Notes: generated by a model from the sequence alone, not told the origin. DNA of 27,981 bases from RH-AL1 sp964247745 (GCA_964247745.1 CAXTVT010000043.1:1-27981), one strand, 5' to 3'. Positions 16,467-24,980 are shown, counted from the stretch's first letter. Numbers and translations: made by a program.

Positions 16467-16889
16467 TCACCCGCCGCGCCGGGGCGACGCCCAATGGGCG
16501 AACGCCCGGGTCTGCAGCCGGGCCACGAAGGCCGACGCCTCCGGCCCGGTCCACGGCCCCTCGTAGCCCTCGCGCATCGGGCGGCCGCCGGTCCACCAGC
16601 CCTGACCGGGCAGGCCGTCGGACTCGCGCACCACCAGCACCGCGAGCTCCGGCTCGCCGGAGGCGGCGCCGGCCGCGTCGATGGCGTCGAGGGTCCGGCA
16701 CAGCGCCCGCATCTTCGGGCGGGTGAAGCGGTGGCCGAGCGCGTCGAGCAGCTCGGAATAGCTGATCGCCGCGCGACGGCGCGCCGAGGCGACCAGCAGC
16801 TGCCGGACGCGTGCCACGTCGGCGATGGCGCCGGCCGTCGCATCCTCCGGCGGGTTGGACGGTTCGATGGGCGAGGCGATCGGCGCCAC
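16467..16889 (-). CDS. Conserved hypothetical protein, 140 aa
   Basis: Start GTG 16889 follows a strong GGAGG with 7-base spacing, better than the upstream ATG at 16979, whose product begins with a non-protein-like Ala/Cys/Arg stretch. The protein has a helical core (A-R-V-R-Q-L-L-V-A-S-A-R-R-R and S-Y-S-E-L-L-D-A-L-G, near residues 26-50) that looks like a small winged-helix or DNA-binding fold, followed by E-P-E-L-A-V-L-V-V-R-(x)4-G-L-P-G-Q-G-W-W. I do not recognise a named family. It converges on ahcY with 7 bp between stops and is divergent from the MFS gene. Function unknown. Confidence 0.7.
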   Translation of the reverse strand: MAPIASPIEPSNPPEDATAGAIADVARVRQLLVASARRRAAISYSELLDALGHRFTRPKMRALCRTLDAIDAAGAASGEPELAVLVVRESDGLPGQGWWTGGRPMREGYEGPWTGPEASAFVARLQTRAFAHWASPRRGG

Positions 16890-17050
16890 GAAGAATCCTC
16901 CAGGCGCGTCGGTCTTAGACGACCCTCCGGCGGCGCAACAGGCCGCCGCCGCCCGTCCGTGACGCTGGCATGCGCGCATCGCCGGTTCCCTCGCGTCGGA
17001 CGCGCCGCATATTGCATTGCAGCATCCGTCCTCGAACCGGAGCGTGCGTC

Positions 17051-18235
17051 ATGCCTCTCCCCCTCCTCGCCCTCGCGCTCGCCTCTTTCGGCATCGGCAC
17101 GACCGAGTTCATCATCATGGGCCTGCTGCCCGACGTCGCGCGCGACCTCGCCGTGAGCGTGCCGCAGGCCGGACTGCTGGTGTCGGGCTACGCGTTCAGT
17201 GTGGCGTTCGGCGCGCCGCTCGTGGCCATCGCCACGTCGCGCCTGCCGCGCAAGACGGCGCTGCTCGCGCTGATGGCGATCTTCATCCTGGGCAATCTCG
17301 GCTGCGCCTTCGCACCGTCCTACGCGTTGCTGATGGTCGCCAGGGTGGTGACGGCCTTCGCGCATGGCGCCTTCTTCGGCATCGGCAGCGTCGTGGCGCG
17401 GGACCTGGTGCCGCCGAAGAAGAAAGCGCAGGCGGTGGCGATCATGTTCTCGGGCCTGACGCTCGCCAACGTGCTCGGCGTGCCCTTCGGCACCGCCCTG
17501 GGGCAGGCGATGGGCTGGCGCTTTCCCTTTCTCGTCGTGACGGGTATCGGCGTGCTCGCCGCGGCGGCGATCGCCTTCGCCATCCCGAGCCACCTGAAAG
17601 GCTCGCGCCACGGCATCGGCGCCGAATTCGTCGCGCTGCGCGAGCCGCGCGTGCTGCTGCCGATGGCGATCTCGGTGCTGTCTTCGGTGAGCCTGTTCTC
17701 GGTCTTCACCTACATCACACCGCTGCTCGAGCAGGTCAGCGGGCTGTCGCCGCATGCCGTGACCTGGGCGCTGCTGCTGTTCGGGCTGGGCATCACCATC
17801 GGCAACCTCGTCGGCGGCCGGCTCGCCGACTGGAAGCTGGTCGGCACCGTCATCGGCGCCTTCGTCGGGACGGCACTGGTTCTGGCGGCCTTCACGGCGA
17901 CCAGCCACGCCGCCATCCCGGCGCTGATCACGCTGTTCGTCTGGGGCGGGCTGACCTTCGCGCTCGCGGCACCGCTGCAGGTCTGGGTGGTCGAGGCGGC
18001 CGCCGCCGCGCCCAACCTCGCCGCGACGCTGAACCAGGGTGCCTTCAATCTCGGCAACGCCACCGGCGCCTGGCTCGGCGGTGCCGCGCTGAGCGGCGGC
18101 CTCGCCTATGCCCACCTGCCGTGGATCGGCGCCGGCGTCGCGGTCCTGGCGCTGGCGGTGACGTTGGCGGCGAGGGGTGGAGCTGCCACGTTGGGCGCGG
18201 ACCTCGAGACAGGGCATCTCGCGCCCGGGGCTTAG
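17051..18235 (+). CDS. MFS transporter, DHA1 (AraJ/SotB-like) exporter
   Basis: 394 residues with about 12 hydrophobic helices. F-G-I-G-TTEF-I-I-M-G-L-L-P at the first helix is the signature of the AraJ/YdhP/SotB branch of drug:H+ antiporter-1 transporters. The loop 2-3 motif is shortened to S-R-L-P-R-K-T, and a charged A-R-V-V-T-A-F-A-H-G-A-F-F-G segment corresponds to helix 4. Start ATG 17051 has GGAG about 8 bases upstream and produces an N-terminus exactly at helix 1. Divergent from the 140-aa gene. Likely effluxes sugars or small toxic compounds from the cytoplasm; substrate unknown. Confidence 0.9.
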   Translation: MPLPLLALALASFGIGTTEFIIMGLLPDVARDLAVSVPQAGLLVSGYAFSVAFGAPLVAIATSRLPRKTALLALMAIFILGNLGCAFAPSYALLMVARVVTAFAHGAFFGIGSVVARDLVPPKKKAQAVAIMFSGLTLANVLGVPFGTALGQAMGWRFPFLVVTGIGVLAAAAIAFAIPSHLKGSRHGIGAEFVALREPRVLLPMAISVLSSVSLFSVFTYITPLLEQVSGLSPHAVTWALLLFGLGITIGNLVGGRLADWKLVGTVIGAFVGTALVLAAFTATSHAAIPALITLFVWGGLTFALAAPLQVWVVEAAAAAPNLAATLNQGAFNLGNATGAWLGGAALSGGLAYAHLPWIGAGVAVLALAVTLAARGGAATLGADLETGHLAPGA

Positions 18236-18313
18236 CTGCGGAGAACTTCGATTGTGCGGGATCGATCGGTGGCGTGAGCCATTGGCAGTCCATCACTGCG
18301 CAAAGGAGATTTC

Positions 18314-18772
18314 ATGAGCAAGGAACAGAACCTCGAGACCAACAAGAAGCTGGGCGAAGCCGTCTCGACCGGCAACCTCCAGGCCTTCAACGAGCTTTTC
18401 GCGCCCAACGTCGTCGACCATGATCCCGCGCCCGACCAGGGTTCCGGCCCGCAGGGCTTCATCGACTTCTTCACGACGATGCGATCGGCGTTCCCCGACC
18501 TCAAGGTTACCGTCGATCATCTGGTGCAGGACGAGAGCAACATCGCCATGGCCTATACGGTGCACGGCACGCACAAGGGCGAGTTCCACGGTCTCGCGCC
18601 GACTGGCAAGGCGATCGAGGCCCGCGGCGTGCAGATCGCCCGTTTCGAGAGCGGCAAGATCGTCGAACGCTGGGGTTCCTCCGACGAGATGGGGATCATC
18701 AAGACCTGTGGCGGCTCGATCGATACCGGCAAGGGCCTGCTCGGCTCGATCACGAACGCCCTCGCGGGCTGA
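18314..18772 (+). CDS. SnoaL-like ester cyclase family protein
   Basis: 152 residues with the NTF2-like alpha+beta-barrel pattern: an N-terminal helix (L-G-E-A-V-S-T-G-N-L-Q-A-F-N-E-L-F), V-V-D-H-D-P, G-P-Q-G-F-I-D-F-F-T-T-M-R-S-A-F-P-D, then V-T-V-D-H-L-V-Q-D-E and the closing strands containing R-F-E-S-G-K-I-V-E-R-W-G. This matches SnoaL-like polyketide-cyclase proteins, most of which in bacteria have no assigned substrate. Start ATG 18314 is preceded by a strong AAGGAG with about 6-base spacing. A strong hairpin follows the stop, so it is probably monocistronic or the end of the MFS transcript (78 bp gap). Confidence 0.85.
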   Translation: MSKEQNLETNKKLGEAVSTGNLQAFNELFAPNVVDHDPAPDQGSGPQGFIDFFTTMRSAFPDLKVTVDHLVQDESNIAMAYTVHGTHKGEFHGLAPTGKAIEARGVQIARFESGKIVERWGSSDEMGIIKTCGGSIDTGKGLLGSITNALAG

Positions 18773-18795
18773 GCCGACGAGGCTTAGGTTAAACG

Positions 18796-18820
18796 AACGG
18801 CCGGCATCGTGCCGGCCGTT
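18796..18820 (+). terminator. Strong hairpin after the SnoaL-like gene
   Basis: AACGGCCGGCA (18796-18806) pairs perfectly over 11 bp with TGCCGGCCGTT (18810-18820) around a TCG loop, 21 bp after the stop codon. A short GTTTG follows rather than a long T-tract. Probable intrinsic terminator separating this gene from the cupin gene. Confidence 0.6.
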
Positions 18821-18839
18821 TGTCGGTGTGGAGGTCCTC

Positions 18840-19295
18840 TTGGCCGATTCCTGGAAGCACGATGGCGTGCGCGTCATCCCCGCTGGCTCGCTCGATTCCA
18901 ACACCGCGCAGACGCCGGGCATGGACCGCAAGGCGGCGATCAATTTCGCCAGGGTCGGCGCGCAGAAGATCTGGGCCGGAACGGTGACGATCCATCCTGA
19001 TGCCAAGACCGGCGCGCACCACCACGGGCATCTGGAAAGCATCATCTACGTGCTCAAGGGCCGTGCCCGCATGCGATGGGGCGATCGCCTTGAGTTCGTC
19101 GCCGAGGCGGGCCCGGGCGATTTCATCTACGTGCCGCCCTACGTGCCCCATCAGGAGATCAACGCCAGCCGCGACGAGGCGCTGGAATGCGTGCTGGTGC
19201 GCTCCGACGGCGAGGCCGTGGCGGTCAACCTCGACATCGCGCCGGTCGAGATTCCCAAAGAGGTCAGGTGGATCGATCCCACACATCCGGAGTGA
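18840..19295 (+). CDS. Cupin domain protein
   Basis: 151 residues from TTG 18840, which follows GGAGG by 5 bases; a GTG at 18828 is possible but would place the ribosome site inside the gene. Cupin motif 1 reads G-A-H-H-H-G-H-L-E-S...K-G, with the three ligands His, His, Glu of the metal site. Motif 2 is a textbook G-D-F-I-Y-V-P-P-Y-V-P-H-Q-E-I-N supplying the fourth His. A metal-bound single-domain cupin, enzyme or sensor, with unknown substrate. It is first in a same-strand run with the Pr6Pr, cobB, DUF2721 and GST genes. Confidence 0.88.
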   Translation: MADSWKHDGVRVIPAGSLDSNTAQTPGMDRKAAINFARVGAQKIWAGTVTIHPDAKTGAHHHGHLESIIYVLKGRARMRWGDRLEFVAEAGPGDFIYVPPYVPHQEINASRDEALECVLVRSDGEAVAVNLDIAPVEIPKEVRWIDPTHPE

Positions 19296-19305
19296 GCCGC
19301 GAAAC

Positions 19306-20004
19306 GTGAGTATCGCGGCCGATCCCGCCGTCGCGCCGCGTGCCGGCCTCGCGCCTCCCGCGCGCTGGGTCGTCGTCGCGCTCGCGGCGATCGCCTGTCT
19401 CATCGGCCTGGCCGCGCTCGCGGTCGAGGCCAGGATCTCGTTTCGCCACTCCTTTGCCAAGGGCCGTGGCCTGACAGAGGCGACGTTCCTTTACCTGCGC
19501 TATTTCACCATCGCCACGAACATCGCGCTCGTTGCCCTGCACGGAACGACGGCCGCCCGGCTCGTGCGCGGGCGCCCCCTCGGAGCCGGAGGACTCTACA
19601 ACGCCTGGCTGGTCTACGCGATCGTCACCGGTGTCACCTACGAGCTGCTGCTGCGCTCGTCCTGGTCGCCGCAGGGCGGGGAATTCTGGTCCGACATGGT
19701 GCTGCACGATGCGGTGCCGCTGCTCACGCTGGCTATCTGGGCCTTGGGGGCACCGCGCACGGGGGTGAGCTGGCGCGATCCCTTCGCCATGCTGGCCTAT
19801 CCCGCCGCTTATCTGCTCGCGACGCTGGTCGCCGGCGCCTATGGCGAGGGCTACCCGTACGACTTCCTCAACGTCGCCGAGATCGGCCTGTCCGACGTGC
19901 TGTTGGTGTCGCTGGCCTTCCTCTTGGTTTTCCTGGCGCTCGGGATCTTGGCGACTGCGCTCGCGAAATGGCTGGCTCGGCGGGGCAGGGAGGGTCTCGG
20001 GTGA
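19306..20004 (+). CDS. Pr6Pr family membrane protein
   Basis: 232 residues with about six hydrophobic helices. F-L-Y-L-R-Y-F-T-I-A-T-N-I after the first helix and F-W-S-D-M-V-L-H-D-A-V-P-L-L in the middle, plus a Y-P-Y-D-F-L-N segment before the last helix, match the Pr6Pr/FAR-17a-like six-helix family of integral membrane proteins, whose function is not established. Start GTG 19306 lies 10 bp after the cupin stop. Its TGA overlaps the GTG of the sirtuin gene (GTGA), so the two are translationally coupled. Confidence 0.78.
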   Translation: MSIAADPAVAPRAGLAPPARWVVVALAAIACLIGLAALAVEARISFRHSFAKGRGLTEATFLYLRYFTIATNIALVALHGTTAARLVRGRPLGAGGLYNAWLVYAIVTGVTYELLLRSSWSPQGGEFWSDMVLHDAVPLLTLAIWALGAPRTGVSWRDPFAMLAYPAAYLLATLVAGAYGEGYPYDFLNVAEIGLSDVLLVSLAFLLVFLALGILATALAKWLARRGREGLG

Positions 20005-20726
20005 ACCTCTTCATCCTGACCGGCGCCGGCGTCTCGGCGGAGAGCGGGCTGAAGACCTTCCGCGATCCCGGGGGCCTGTGGGAGGAGCACGACCCGCGCG
20101 ACCTCGCGACGCCCGAGGCCTTCGCGCGCGATCCGGCCCTGGTGCATCGCTTCTACAACTGGCGCCGTCAGGCCGCGCGCGCGGCCGAGCCCAACGCGGC
20201 GCATCACGCCCTGGCGCGGCTCGAGCGCGAATTGCCGGCGGGGTCCGGGCTGACCCTGGTGACCCAGAACGTCGACGATTTGCACGGCCGCGCCGGCTCG
20301 ACCGCGCTCGCCATGCACGGCAGCCACACTCACGTGCGCTGCACCGGTTGCGGGGCGGTCGTGCCCTGGGCCGACGATCTCTCCCCAGAGACGGCTTGTC
20401 CCGCCTGCGACGTCGCCGGCACGCTGCGCCCGAACATCGTATGGTTCGGCGAGATGCCGCATCACCTCGACGCCATCTCGCGGGCGCTGGCGCGCGCCGA
20501 CGCCTTCGTCGCGATCGGCACGTCGGGCGCGGTCTATCCGGCGGCCGGTTTCGTCGCCGCGGCGCAGCGCCGCCGCCTTCCCACGTTGGAGTTCAACCTG
20601 GCGCCGGCCGACAACGCCACCCTGTTCGACGCTGCCGTCTACGGCCGCGCCGGCGAGACCGTGCCGCGCTTCGTCGACCTCGTGCTTCGGGACGGCTGGG
20701 ACGCGGCGCTGACCGGATTGGCGTGA
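20001..20726 (+). CDS. cobB: NAD-dependent protein deacylase (sirtuin, CobB type)
   Basis: 241 residues. Motifs: GAGVSAESGL-x-T-F-RD at 8-21 (NAD binding), T-Q-N-V-D-D-L-H at 88-95, catalytic His106 in M-HGS, a four-cysteine zinc site Cys114-x2-Cys117 and Cys133-x2-Cys136, and R-P-N-I-V-W-F-G-E. Tyr52 and Arg55 in F-Y-N-W-R form the Y-x-x-R pair that in E. coli CobB and SIRT5 binds acidic acyl groups, so desuccinylase as well as deacetylase activity is expected. It removes acyl groups from lysines of cytoplasmic enzymes such as acetyl-CoA synthetase. Start GTG 20001 overlaps the upstream stop and is preceded by a strong GGGAGGG about 6 bases away. Confidence 0.94.
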   Translation: MNLFILTGAGVSAESGLKTFRDPGGLWEEHDPRDLATPEAFARDPALVHRFYNWRRQAARAAEPNAAHHALARLERELPAGSGLTLVTQNVDDLHGRAGSTALAMHGSHTHVRCTGCGAVVPWADDLSPETACPACDVAGTLRPNIVWFGEMPHHLDAISRALARADAFVAIGTSGAVYPAAGFVAAAQRRRLPTLEFNLAPADNATLFDAAVYGRAGETVPRFVDLVLRDGWDAALTGLA

Positions 20727-20782
20727 TCGCGCCGGCCGCCGTGCGTTGACAGCGAGCCGGGCTTCGCCTCACACCCCCTCGC

Positions 20783-21247
20783 ATGCTCGAAACCGGCTCG
20801 TCGAACCTCGATTCCGTCGTCCACGTCATCCAGCTGTCGCTGACGCCGATCTTCCTGCTGACGGCGATGGCGAGCCTGCTCGGTGTCTTCACCACGCGGC
20901 TGGCGCGGGTCAGCGATCAGGTCAAGGCGCTCGCCGACAAGTGCGGCGGCGAGGAGCCGGACGCGCTGGTGCTGCGCCGTCTCGCCTATCTCAAGCAACG
21001 CTCGCTGCTGCTCGACGGCGCGGTGATCCTCGGCGCGGTGTCCGGCGCCTTCACCTGCGCCACCGTCCTGACCCTGTTCCTCGGCATCCTTCGCGCCTCG
21101 GCGACCCAGGGCATCCTCTTCACCATGTTTGGCCTGGCGATCCTCTGCACCATCGGCGCGCTCGGCGCCTTCCTGTTCGAGGTCCTGCTCGCCAGCCGCG
21201 GCATCCGCGAGACCGTCGACGCCAACGTCCAGCGCGTGGAGTTCTGA
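20783..21247 (+). CDS. DUF2721 family membrane protein
   Basis: 154 residues. The N-terminal helix ends in S-L-T-P-I-F-L-L-T-A-M-A-S-L-L-G-V-F-T-T-R-L-A-R-V, the DUF2721 hallmark, followed by a soluble segment with L-R-R-L-A-Y-L-K-Q-R and two further transmembrane helices. Function of the family is unknown. It begins 56 bp after cobB. A perfect TTGACA sits at 20746-20751 but no convincing -10 follows at 17 bp, so an own promoter is possible but not shown. The GST gene starts 4 bp after its stop. Confidence 0.87.
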   Translation: MLETGSSNLDSVVHVIQLSLTPIFLLTAMASLLGVFTTRLARVSDQVKALADKCGGEEPDALVLRRLAYLKQRSLLLDGAVILGAVSGAFTCATVLTLFLGILRASATQGILFTMFGLAILCTIGALGAFLFEVLLASRGIRETVDANVQRVEF

Positions 21248-21251
21248 CATC

Positions 21252-21914
21252 ATGATCGTCGTGCATCATCTCGAGCGTTCACGCTCCGAGCGTATCGTCT
21301 GGCTGCTCGAGGAGATGGGGCTGCCCTACGAGATCAAGGTCTACAAGCGCGATCCCAAGACCATGCTGGCGCCCCCGGAGCTGTTCGCCGTGAGCCCGCT
21401 CGGCCACGCCCCGGTAGTGGTCGACGAGGATGGCGCCGTGCTCATCGAGTCGGGCGCGATCATCGACACGCTGCTCAAGCGCCACGAGACGGAGGCCAGG
21501 CTGCGTCCGGCAGAAGGCACGCCCGCGCACCTCGCCTACACGACCTTCCTGCATTTCGCGGAGGGATCGATGATGCCGCCGCTGCTGATCCGGCTGCTGT
21601 TCGGCGCGATGATCGGGAAGTCGCCGGCGCTGGCGCGGCCGTTCGTGAAAGGTCTGACGTCGTTCCCGGAAAAGCTGTACGTCGGCCCCAACATCCGGCG
21701 CACGCTCGATTTCCTCGAAGGCGAGCTCACGACGCGCGAATGGTTCGCCGGGCCCGACTTCACCGGCGCCGACATCCAGATGAGCTTCCCCATCGCGATG
21801 GCCCGCGAGCGCGGCGGCCTCGACGGACGCTGGCCCAAGCTCATCGACTTCCTGGCCCGGATCGCGGCGCGTCCGGCGTACCAGGCCGCCAAGGCGAAGA
21901 TCGGCGAGCGCTGA
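21252..21914 (+). CDS. Glutathione S-transferase family protein
   Basis: 220 residues. The N-terminal thioredoxin-like domain begins V-V-H-H-L-E-R-S-R-S-E-R-I-V-W-L-LEE-M-G-L-PYE, with the Ser/Arg stretch at 9-14 in the place of the catalytic Ser of bacterial GSTs, and includes a cis-Pro segment (H-A-P-V-V-V-D) and E-S-G-A-I-I for the glutathione gamma-glutamyl group. The C-terminal domain is all-helical with a conserved F-T-G-A-D-I-Q-M-S-F N-capping motif. Cytoplasmic conjugation or peroxidase role; substrate unknown. Start ATG 21252 has GGAG 9 bases upstream, inside the end of the DUF2721 gene. Confidence 0.92.
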   Translation: MIVVHHLERSRSERIVWLLEEMGLPYEIKVYKRDPKTMLAPPELFAVSPLGHAPVVVDEDGAVLIESGAIIDTLLKRHETEARLRPAEGTPAHLAYTTFLHFAEGSMMPPLLIRLLFGAMIGKSPALARPFVKGLTSFPEKLYVGPNIRRTLDFLEGELTTREWFAGPDFTGADIQMSFPIAMARERGGLDGRWPKLIDFLARIAARPAYQAAKAKIGER

Positions 21915-21973
21915 GCGGACAGACACCCGTGGATACTCCCTCCTGTTTTGCCGGGAGGATTTGATCCCCCGCC

Positions 21974-22420
21974 TCACCGCGCCGGCTTGGAGGCGTGGTC
22001 GACGATGTAACGCCAGCCGCCATCGACCTTGGTCGCGGCATCGGTGAAACGGGTGCGGGACACGATGTCCGGGCTGCCGTTCTTGGGATGCAGGGTGAGA
22101 GTCGTCAGGCCCCACGAGACGACGAGCGGCGGCACCTCGATCCAATGCGCCTCGTCAAAGGTCACGCGGACCGTGTCGTGGGCGAACAGGTCGGCGTAGC
22201 CGGCCATGATCGCGGCATCGCCGTGGACCTCGACCTGCCCCGGCGGGAAGGCCGAGGTGTCGGGCCCGTGCATACGCGCCAGCGCGGCGAGATCGCCGGC
22301 CTCCATCGCCGCGCGCCAGGCGGCGGCAGGCGGGCTCTCGCCGTCGTGGACCATGGGGGGCGCCGCGTCCGCGATCGACGGCGCCAGGATCAGCAGGACG
22401 GCCGCCGCCAGGCGCCTCAC
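21974..22420 (-). CDS. Exported NTF2-like (DUF4440/SnoaL-like) protein
   Basis: 148 residues from GTG 22420. A signal peptide (MRRLAAAVLLILAPSIADA-A) is followed by an NTF2-like domain: A-W-R-A-A-M-E-A-G-D-L-A-A-L-A-R-M-H, G-Q-V-E-V-H-G-D-A-A-I-M-A-G-Y, and closing strands ending with W-R-Y-I-V-D-H-A-S. It should be periplasmic. Its start overlaps the DUF697 stop as GTGA, making it the last gene of the ycjX operon. No catalytic residues can be singled out. It converges with the GST gene across 59 bp. Confidence 0.82.
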   Translation of the reverse strand: MRRLAAAVLLILAPSIADAAPPMVHDGESPPAAAWRAAMEAGDLAALARMHGPDTSAFPPGQVEVHGDAAIMAGYADLFAHDTVRVTFDEAHWIEVPPLVVSWGLTTLTLHPKNGSPDIVSRTRFTDAATKVDGGWRYIVDHASKPAR

Positions 22421-23490
22421 GTCTTGTCCTCGCCGCGGAACAGGAACGGCACCACCTTGCGCAGGTTGGGCGCTTTCTCCGCCTGGAAGGGCATCGGGCG
22501 GCACACCGCCATCGCGGACAGGCCGATGCGGGCCGTGAGCAGGCCGTTGAGCACACCTTCGCCGAGCCGCGCCGACACCTTCGCCGCGATGCCGTGGCCG
22601 ACGACCTGCTGCAGCAGGCTGTCGCCCGCCGCCATGCCACCGGTGATGGCGAGGTGGGCGCCGACGGAGCGCGCCAGCTTGACGAAGCCGAGCAGGCCGG
22701 GACGGCCGCCGTAGATCTCGGAGACGCGCCGGATCAGGCGAACGGCCTGCAGCACCACGAAGACGACATCGACGATCGCGCGCGGCGCCAAGGTGGTCAC
22801 GGCCGAGACGCGCTTGGCGGCGCCGGCCACCGCCGAGGCCGCCCTGGCATCGAGCGGCGCCACCAGCACGCGCTCGGCGATGTCGATCAGGTCGCGGCCG
22901 TCGACGATCTCGCCGTGCAGCGCCGCGACCTCGGCGCGCGCCTGCGCCGTCTCGGCGCGCGCGGCGTAGATCGAGGCGAGGTCGGCGACGAGCTTGCGCG
23001 CGGCCTTGCCGTCGTCGGCGACATGGGCCTGGGTGAAATCGGCGTAGAGGCGGGCGATGTGGCGCTGCCGGCCGATCGCCGCGAACTCGCGCAGCGCGAG
23101 CACGACCAGGGCGAGCAGCGCGAGCGCGGCAAGAGCGAGGCCGATCCACCCCAGCGCCGGAGCCCGACGGAAGGCATCGTCGACGAGGCTCGTGACCCAC
23201 AGGCCGATGCCGAGCGAGACGAGGCCGCCGAGCGCCGACCAGAACAGGCCGCCCCAGGACAACAGGCTGCGGGAGACGATGCCGCGGCGTTGCGCCATCT
23301 CGACGGCGCGCTCCTCCGGCTCGAGCTCGAGCGCTTCCATCGGGAAGGGGTCGGGTAGGATCTCGACCTGCGGCGGCGGCCCCGCGCGTGGGCTTCGGTT
23401 GCGCGGCGCCGAAGCCTCGTCGAAGCCGGGCAGCGGTTCCGGCGTCAGCCGCACGGCGCGCGGGCGGCGAGGTTCGGCGGCGTCGCTCAT
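22417..23490 (-). CDS. YcjF/TIGR01620 family inner-membrane protein (DUF697)
   Basis: 357 residues. A Pro-rich cytoplasmic N-terminus (to about residue 70) leads into two transmembrane helices at roughly 75-101 and 110-137, then a long helical region (A-R-L-Y-A-D-F, A-E-T-A-Q-A-R-A-E-V-A-A-L-H) and the DUF697 C-terminal domain with A-I-V-D-V-V-F-V and G-M-A-A-G-D-S-L. This protein class is encoded next to YcjX in most proteobacteria that have it and is linked to envelope stress, though its molecular job is unresolved. Start ATG 23490 overlaps the ycjX TGA (ATGA), with GGAG about 10 bases upstream. Confidence 0.9.
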   Translation of the reverse strand: MSDAAEPRRPRAVRLTPEPLPGFDEASAPRNRSPRAGPPPQVEILPDPFPMEALELEPEERAVEMAQRRGIVSRSLLSWGGLFWSALGGLVSLGIGLWVTSLVDDAFRRAPALGWIGLALAALALLALVVLALREFAAIGRQRHIARLYADFTQAHVADDGKAARKLVADLASIYAARAETAQARAEVAALHGEIVDGRDLIDIAERVLVAPLDARAASAVAGAAKRVSAVTTLAPRAIVDVVFVVLQAVRLIRRVSEIYGGRPGLLGFVKLARSVGAHLAITGGMAAGDSLLQQVVGHGIAAKVSARLGEGVLNGLLTARIGLSAMAVCRPMPFQAEKAPNLRKVVPFLFRGEDKT

Positions 23491-24980
23491 GCCAGCCTGT
23501 CTCCGAGCAGGAACTGGAGGGCCCGGTCCATCCGGATGTGCGGCAGCGGCCTGGCACCGCCGTCGGCATCGAGAGTCGCGCGGGGCGGCCGGAAGCGCAC
23601 GAAACGCAGGCTGCCGGCGGTGCCCTCGCCGCGCAGCGCCGCCTTCGGATCCGTGGGCAGGTCGCCCGGGAAGATCGCCGCCTCGCTCTCGCCGTCGAAC
23701 GCGTCGCCGTCGATGATCTCGCCGGCGGCTGGGATGCCCACCACCGCATCGAGCGCGTCGGCGCCGTGGCCGATACGCGCCTCGCGCGTCGCCCGGACGC
23801 CGGCCAGCGCGATCACGTCGATCGCCGCGCCGGCATCGTCGGCCTTGGCGATGGCGTGGGCGACGATCGTGCGCAGGATCGCCTCGAGCCGATCGTGGCT
23901 GAGGTGGTTGAGGTGGTCCGCCTTGGTGGCGGCGAAGAGGATCTTGTCGATCTTCGGCTTGAAGATCGCCGACAGCACCGAGTTGCGGCCGGCGCGGAAC
24001 GCCAGCAGGATCTCGGCCAGTGCGGTCTCGAGGTCGCGCACGGCGGCTGGCCCGGCATTCATCGCCGCCAGCGTGTCGACCAGGACGATCTGCCGGTCCA
24101 GCCTTGCGAAATGATCGCGGAAGAAGGGACGCACGACATGCGCCTTGTAGCTCTCGTAGCGTCGCTCCATCATCGCCGCCAGCGTCTCCGACCCGTAGCT
24201 TTTCGCCGGATCGAGCTGCAGCGGCGCGAAGGTCAGCGCCGGCGACCCTTCGAGATCGCCCGGCAGCAGGAAACGGCCCGGCGGCAGGGTCGACAGCGCG
24301 TGGGCATCGGCCCGGCAGGCGCGCAGATAGCGGGTGAACAGCTCGGCCGCGTGCCGCGCGACCGCCTCCTCGGCCGGCGCGCCGGGATCGGTGCCGACGG
24401 TGACGCCGCGCCACTCCTGGGCCAGCCCCGCGCGCGCCGCCGTCGCCGAGGCGTCGAGCGTCTCCTTCGACCATTCGGCGTAGCTCTTGTCGAGCAGCGG
24501 CAGGTCGAGCAGCCACTCGCCGGGATAATCGACGATGTCGACGATCAGCGAGGCCGGCCCGGCACGCAGGCCGCCGGCCCGCTCGAACTCGAGCCGGATG
24601 CGCAGCTCCGAGATGCGGCGGGTCGAGTCCGGCCAGTGCCGGGTCGCGCCGTCGGCGCCGCCGACCAGCGCGGCGCGATGGTCCTCGTAGGCGAAGCGCG
24701 GCACCGCGTCGTCGGGCTGCGGCTCGAGCCGGCCTTTGGTGAGCCGCCCCTCGGCCATGACGCGGAACACCGGCAGGGCGCCGCGCCGATTGTTCAATCC
24801 TTGGCCCGCGCCGGGGCGGCCGAGCTCGGTGAGATGCTGGATCAGCGCGGTGATGAAGACCGTCTTGCCCGCGCGCGACAGGCCGGTGACGCCCAGGCGG
24901 ACCACCGGCGTGCCGACGCTCTCGGCCAGGGTCTGGGCGAGGGAGCGCGCCTCGAAGAGCAGATCGGAGAAGAAGGGCAC
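23487..24980 (-). CDS. ycjX: YcjX family P-loop GTPase-like protein
   Basis: 497 residues, close to the usual YcjX length. Walker A is GLSRAGKT at 33-40; I-V-D-I-V-D-Y-P-GE-W-L-L-D-L-P-L, the family signature with the switch II/Walker B-like Asp, lies near 144-160, and I-L-F-A-A-TKAD-H (T-K-A-D, guanine-specificity-like) lies in the C-terminal half. YcjX is a stress-associated protein that binds GTP and acts at the inner membrane with the DUF697 protein encoded downstream. Start GTG 24980 gives the family-typical beginning F-x-D-L-x-x-E-A; no strong ribosome site. It lies 62 bp downstream of the DUF805 gene and overlaps DUF697 by 4 bases. Confidence 0.93.
   Translation of the reverse strand: MPFFSDLLFEARSLAQTLAESVGTPVVRLGVTGLSRAGKTVFITALIQHLTELGRPGAGQGLNNRRGALPVFRVMAEGRLTKGRLEPQPDDAVPRFAYEDHRAALVGGADGATRHWPDSTRRISELRIRLEFERAGGLRAGPASLIVDIVDYPGEWLLDLPLLDKSYAEWSKETLDASATAARAGLAQEWRGVTVGTDPGAPAEEAVARHAAELFTRYLRACRADAHALSTLPPGRFLLPGDLEGSPALTFAPLQLDPAKSYGSETLAAMMERRYESYKAHVVRPFFRDHFARLDRQIVLVDTLAAMNAGPAAVRDLETALAEILLAFRAGRNSVLSAIFKPKIDKILFAATKADHLNHLSHDRLEAILRTIVAHAIAKADDAGAAIDVIALAGVRATREARIGHGADALDAVVGIPAAGEIIDGDAFDGESEAAIFPGDLPTDPKAALRGEGTAGSLRFVRFRPPRATLDADGGARPLPHIRMDRALQFLLGDRLA

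Noticed and set aside
21936..21957. CTCCC...GGGAG stem between the GST and NTF2-like genes as terminator
   Set aside because: Only 5 bp with a 12-base loop; too weak to list as a feature.
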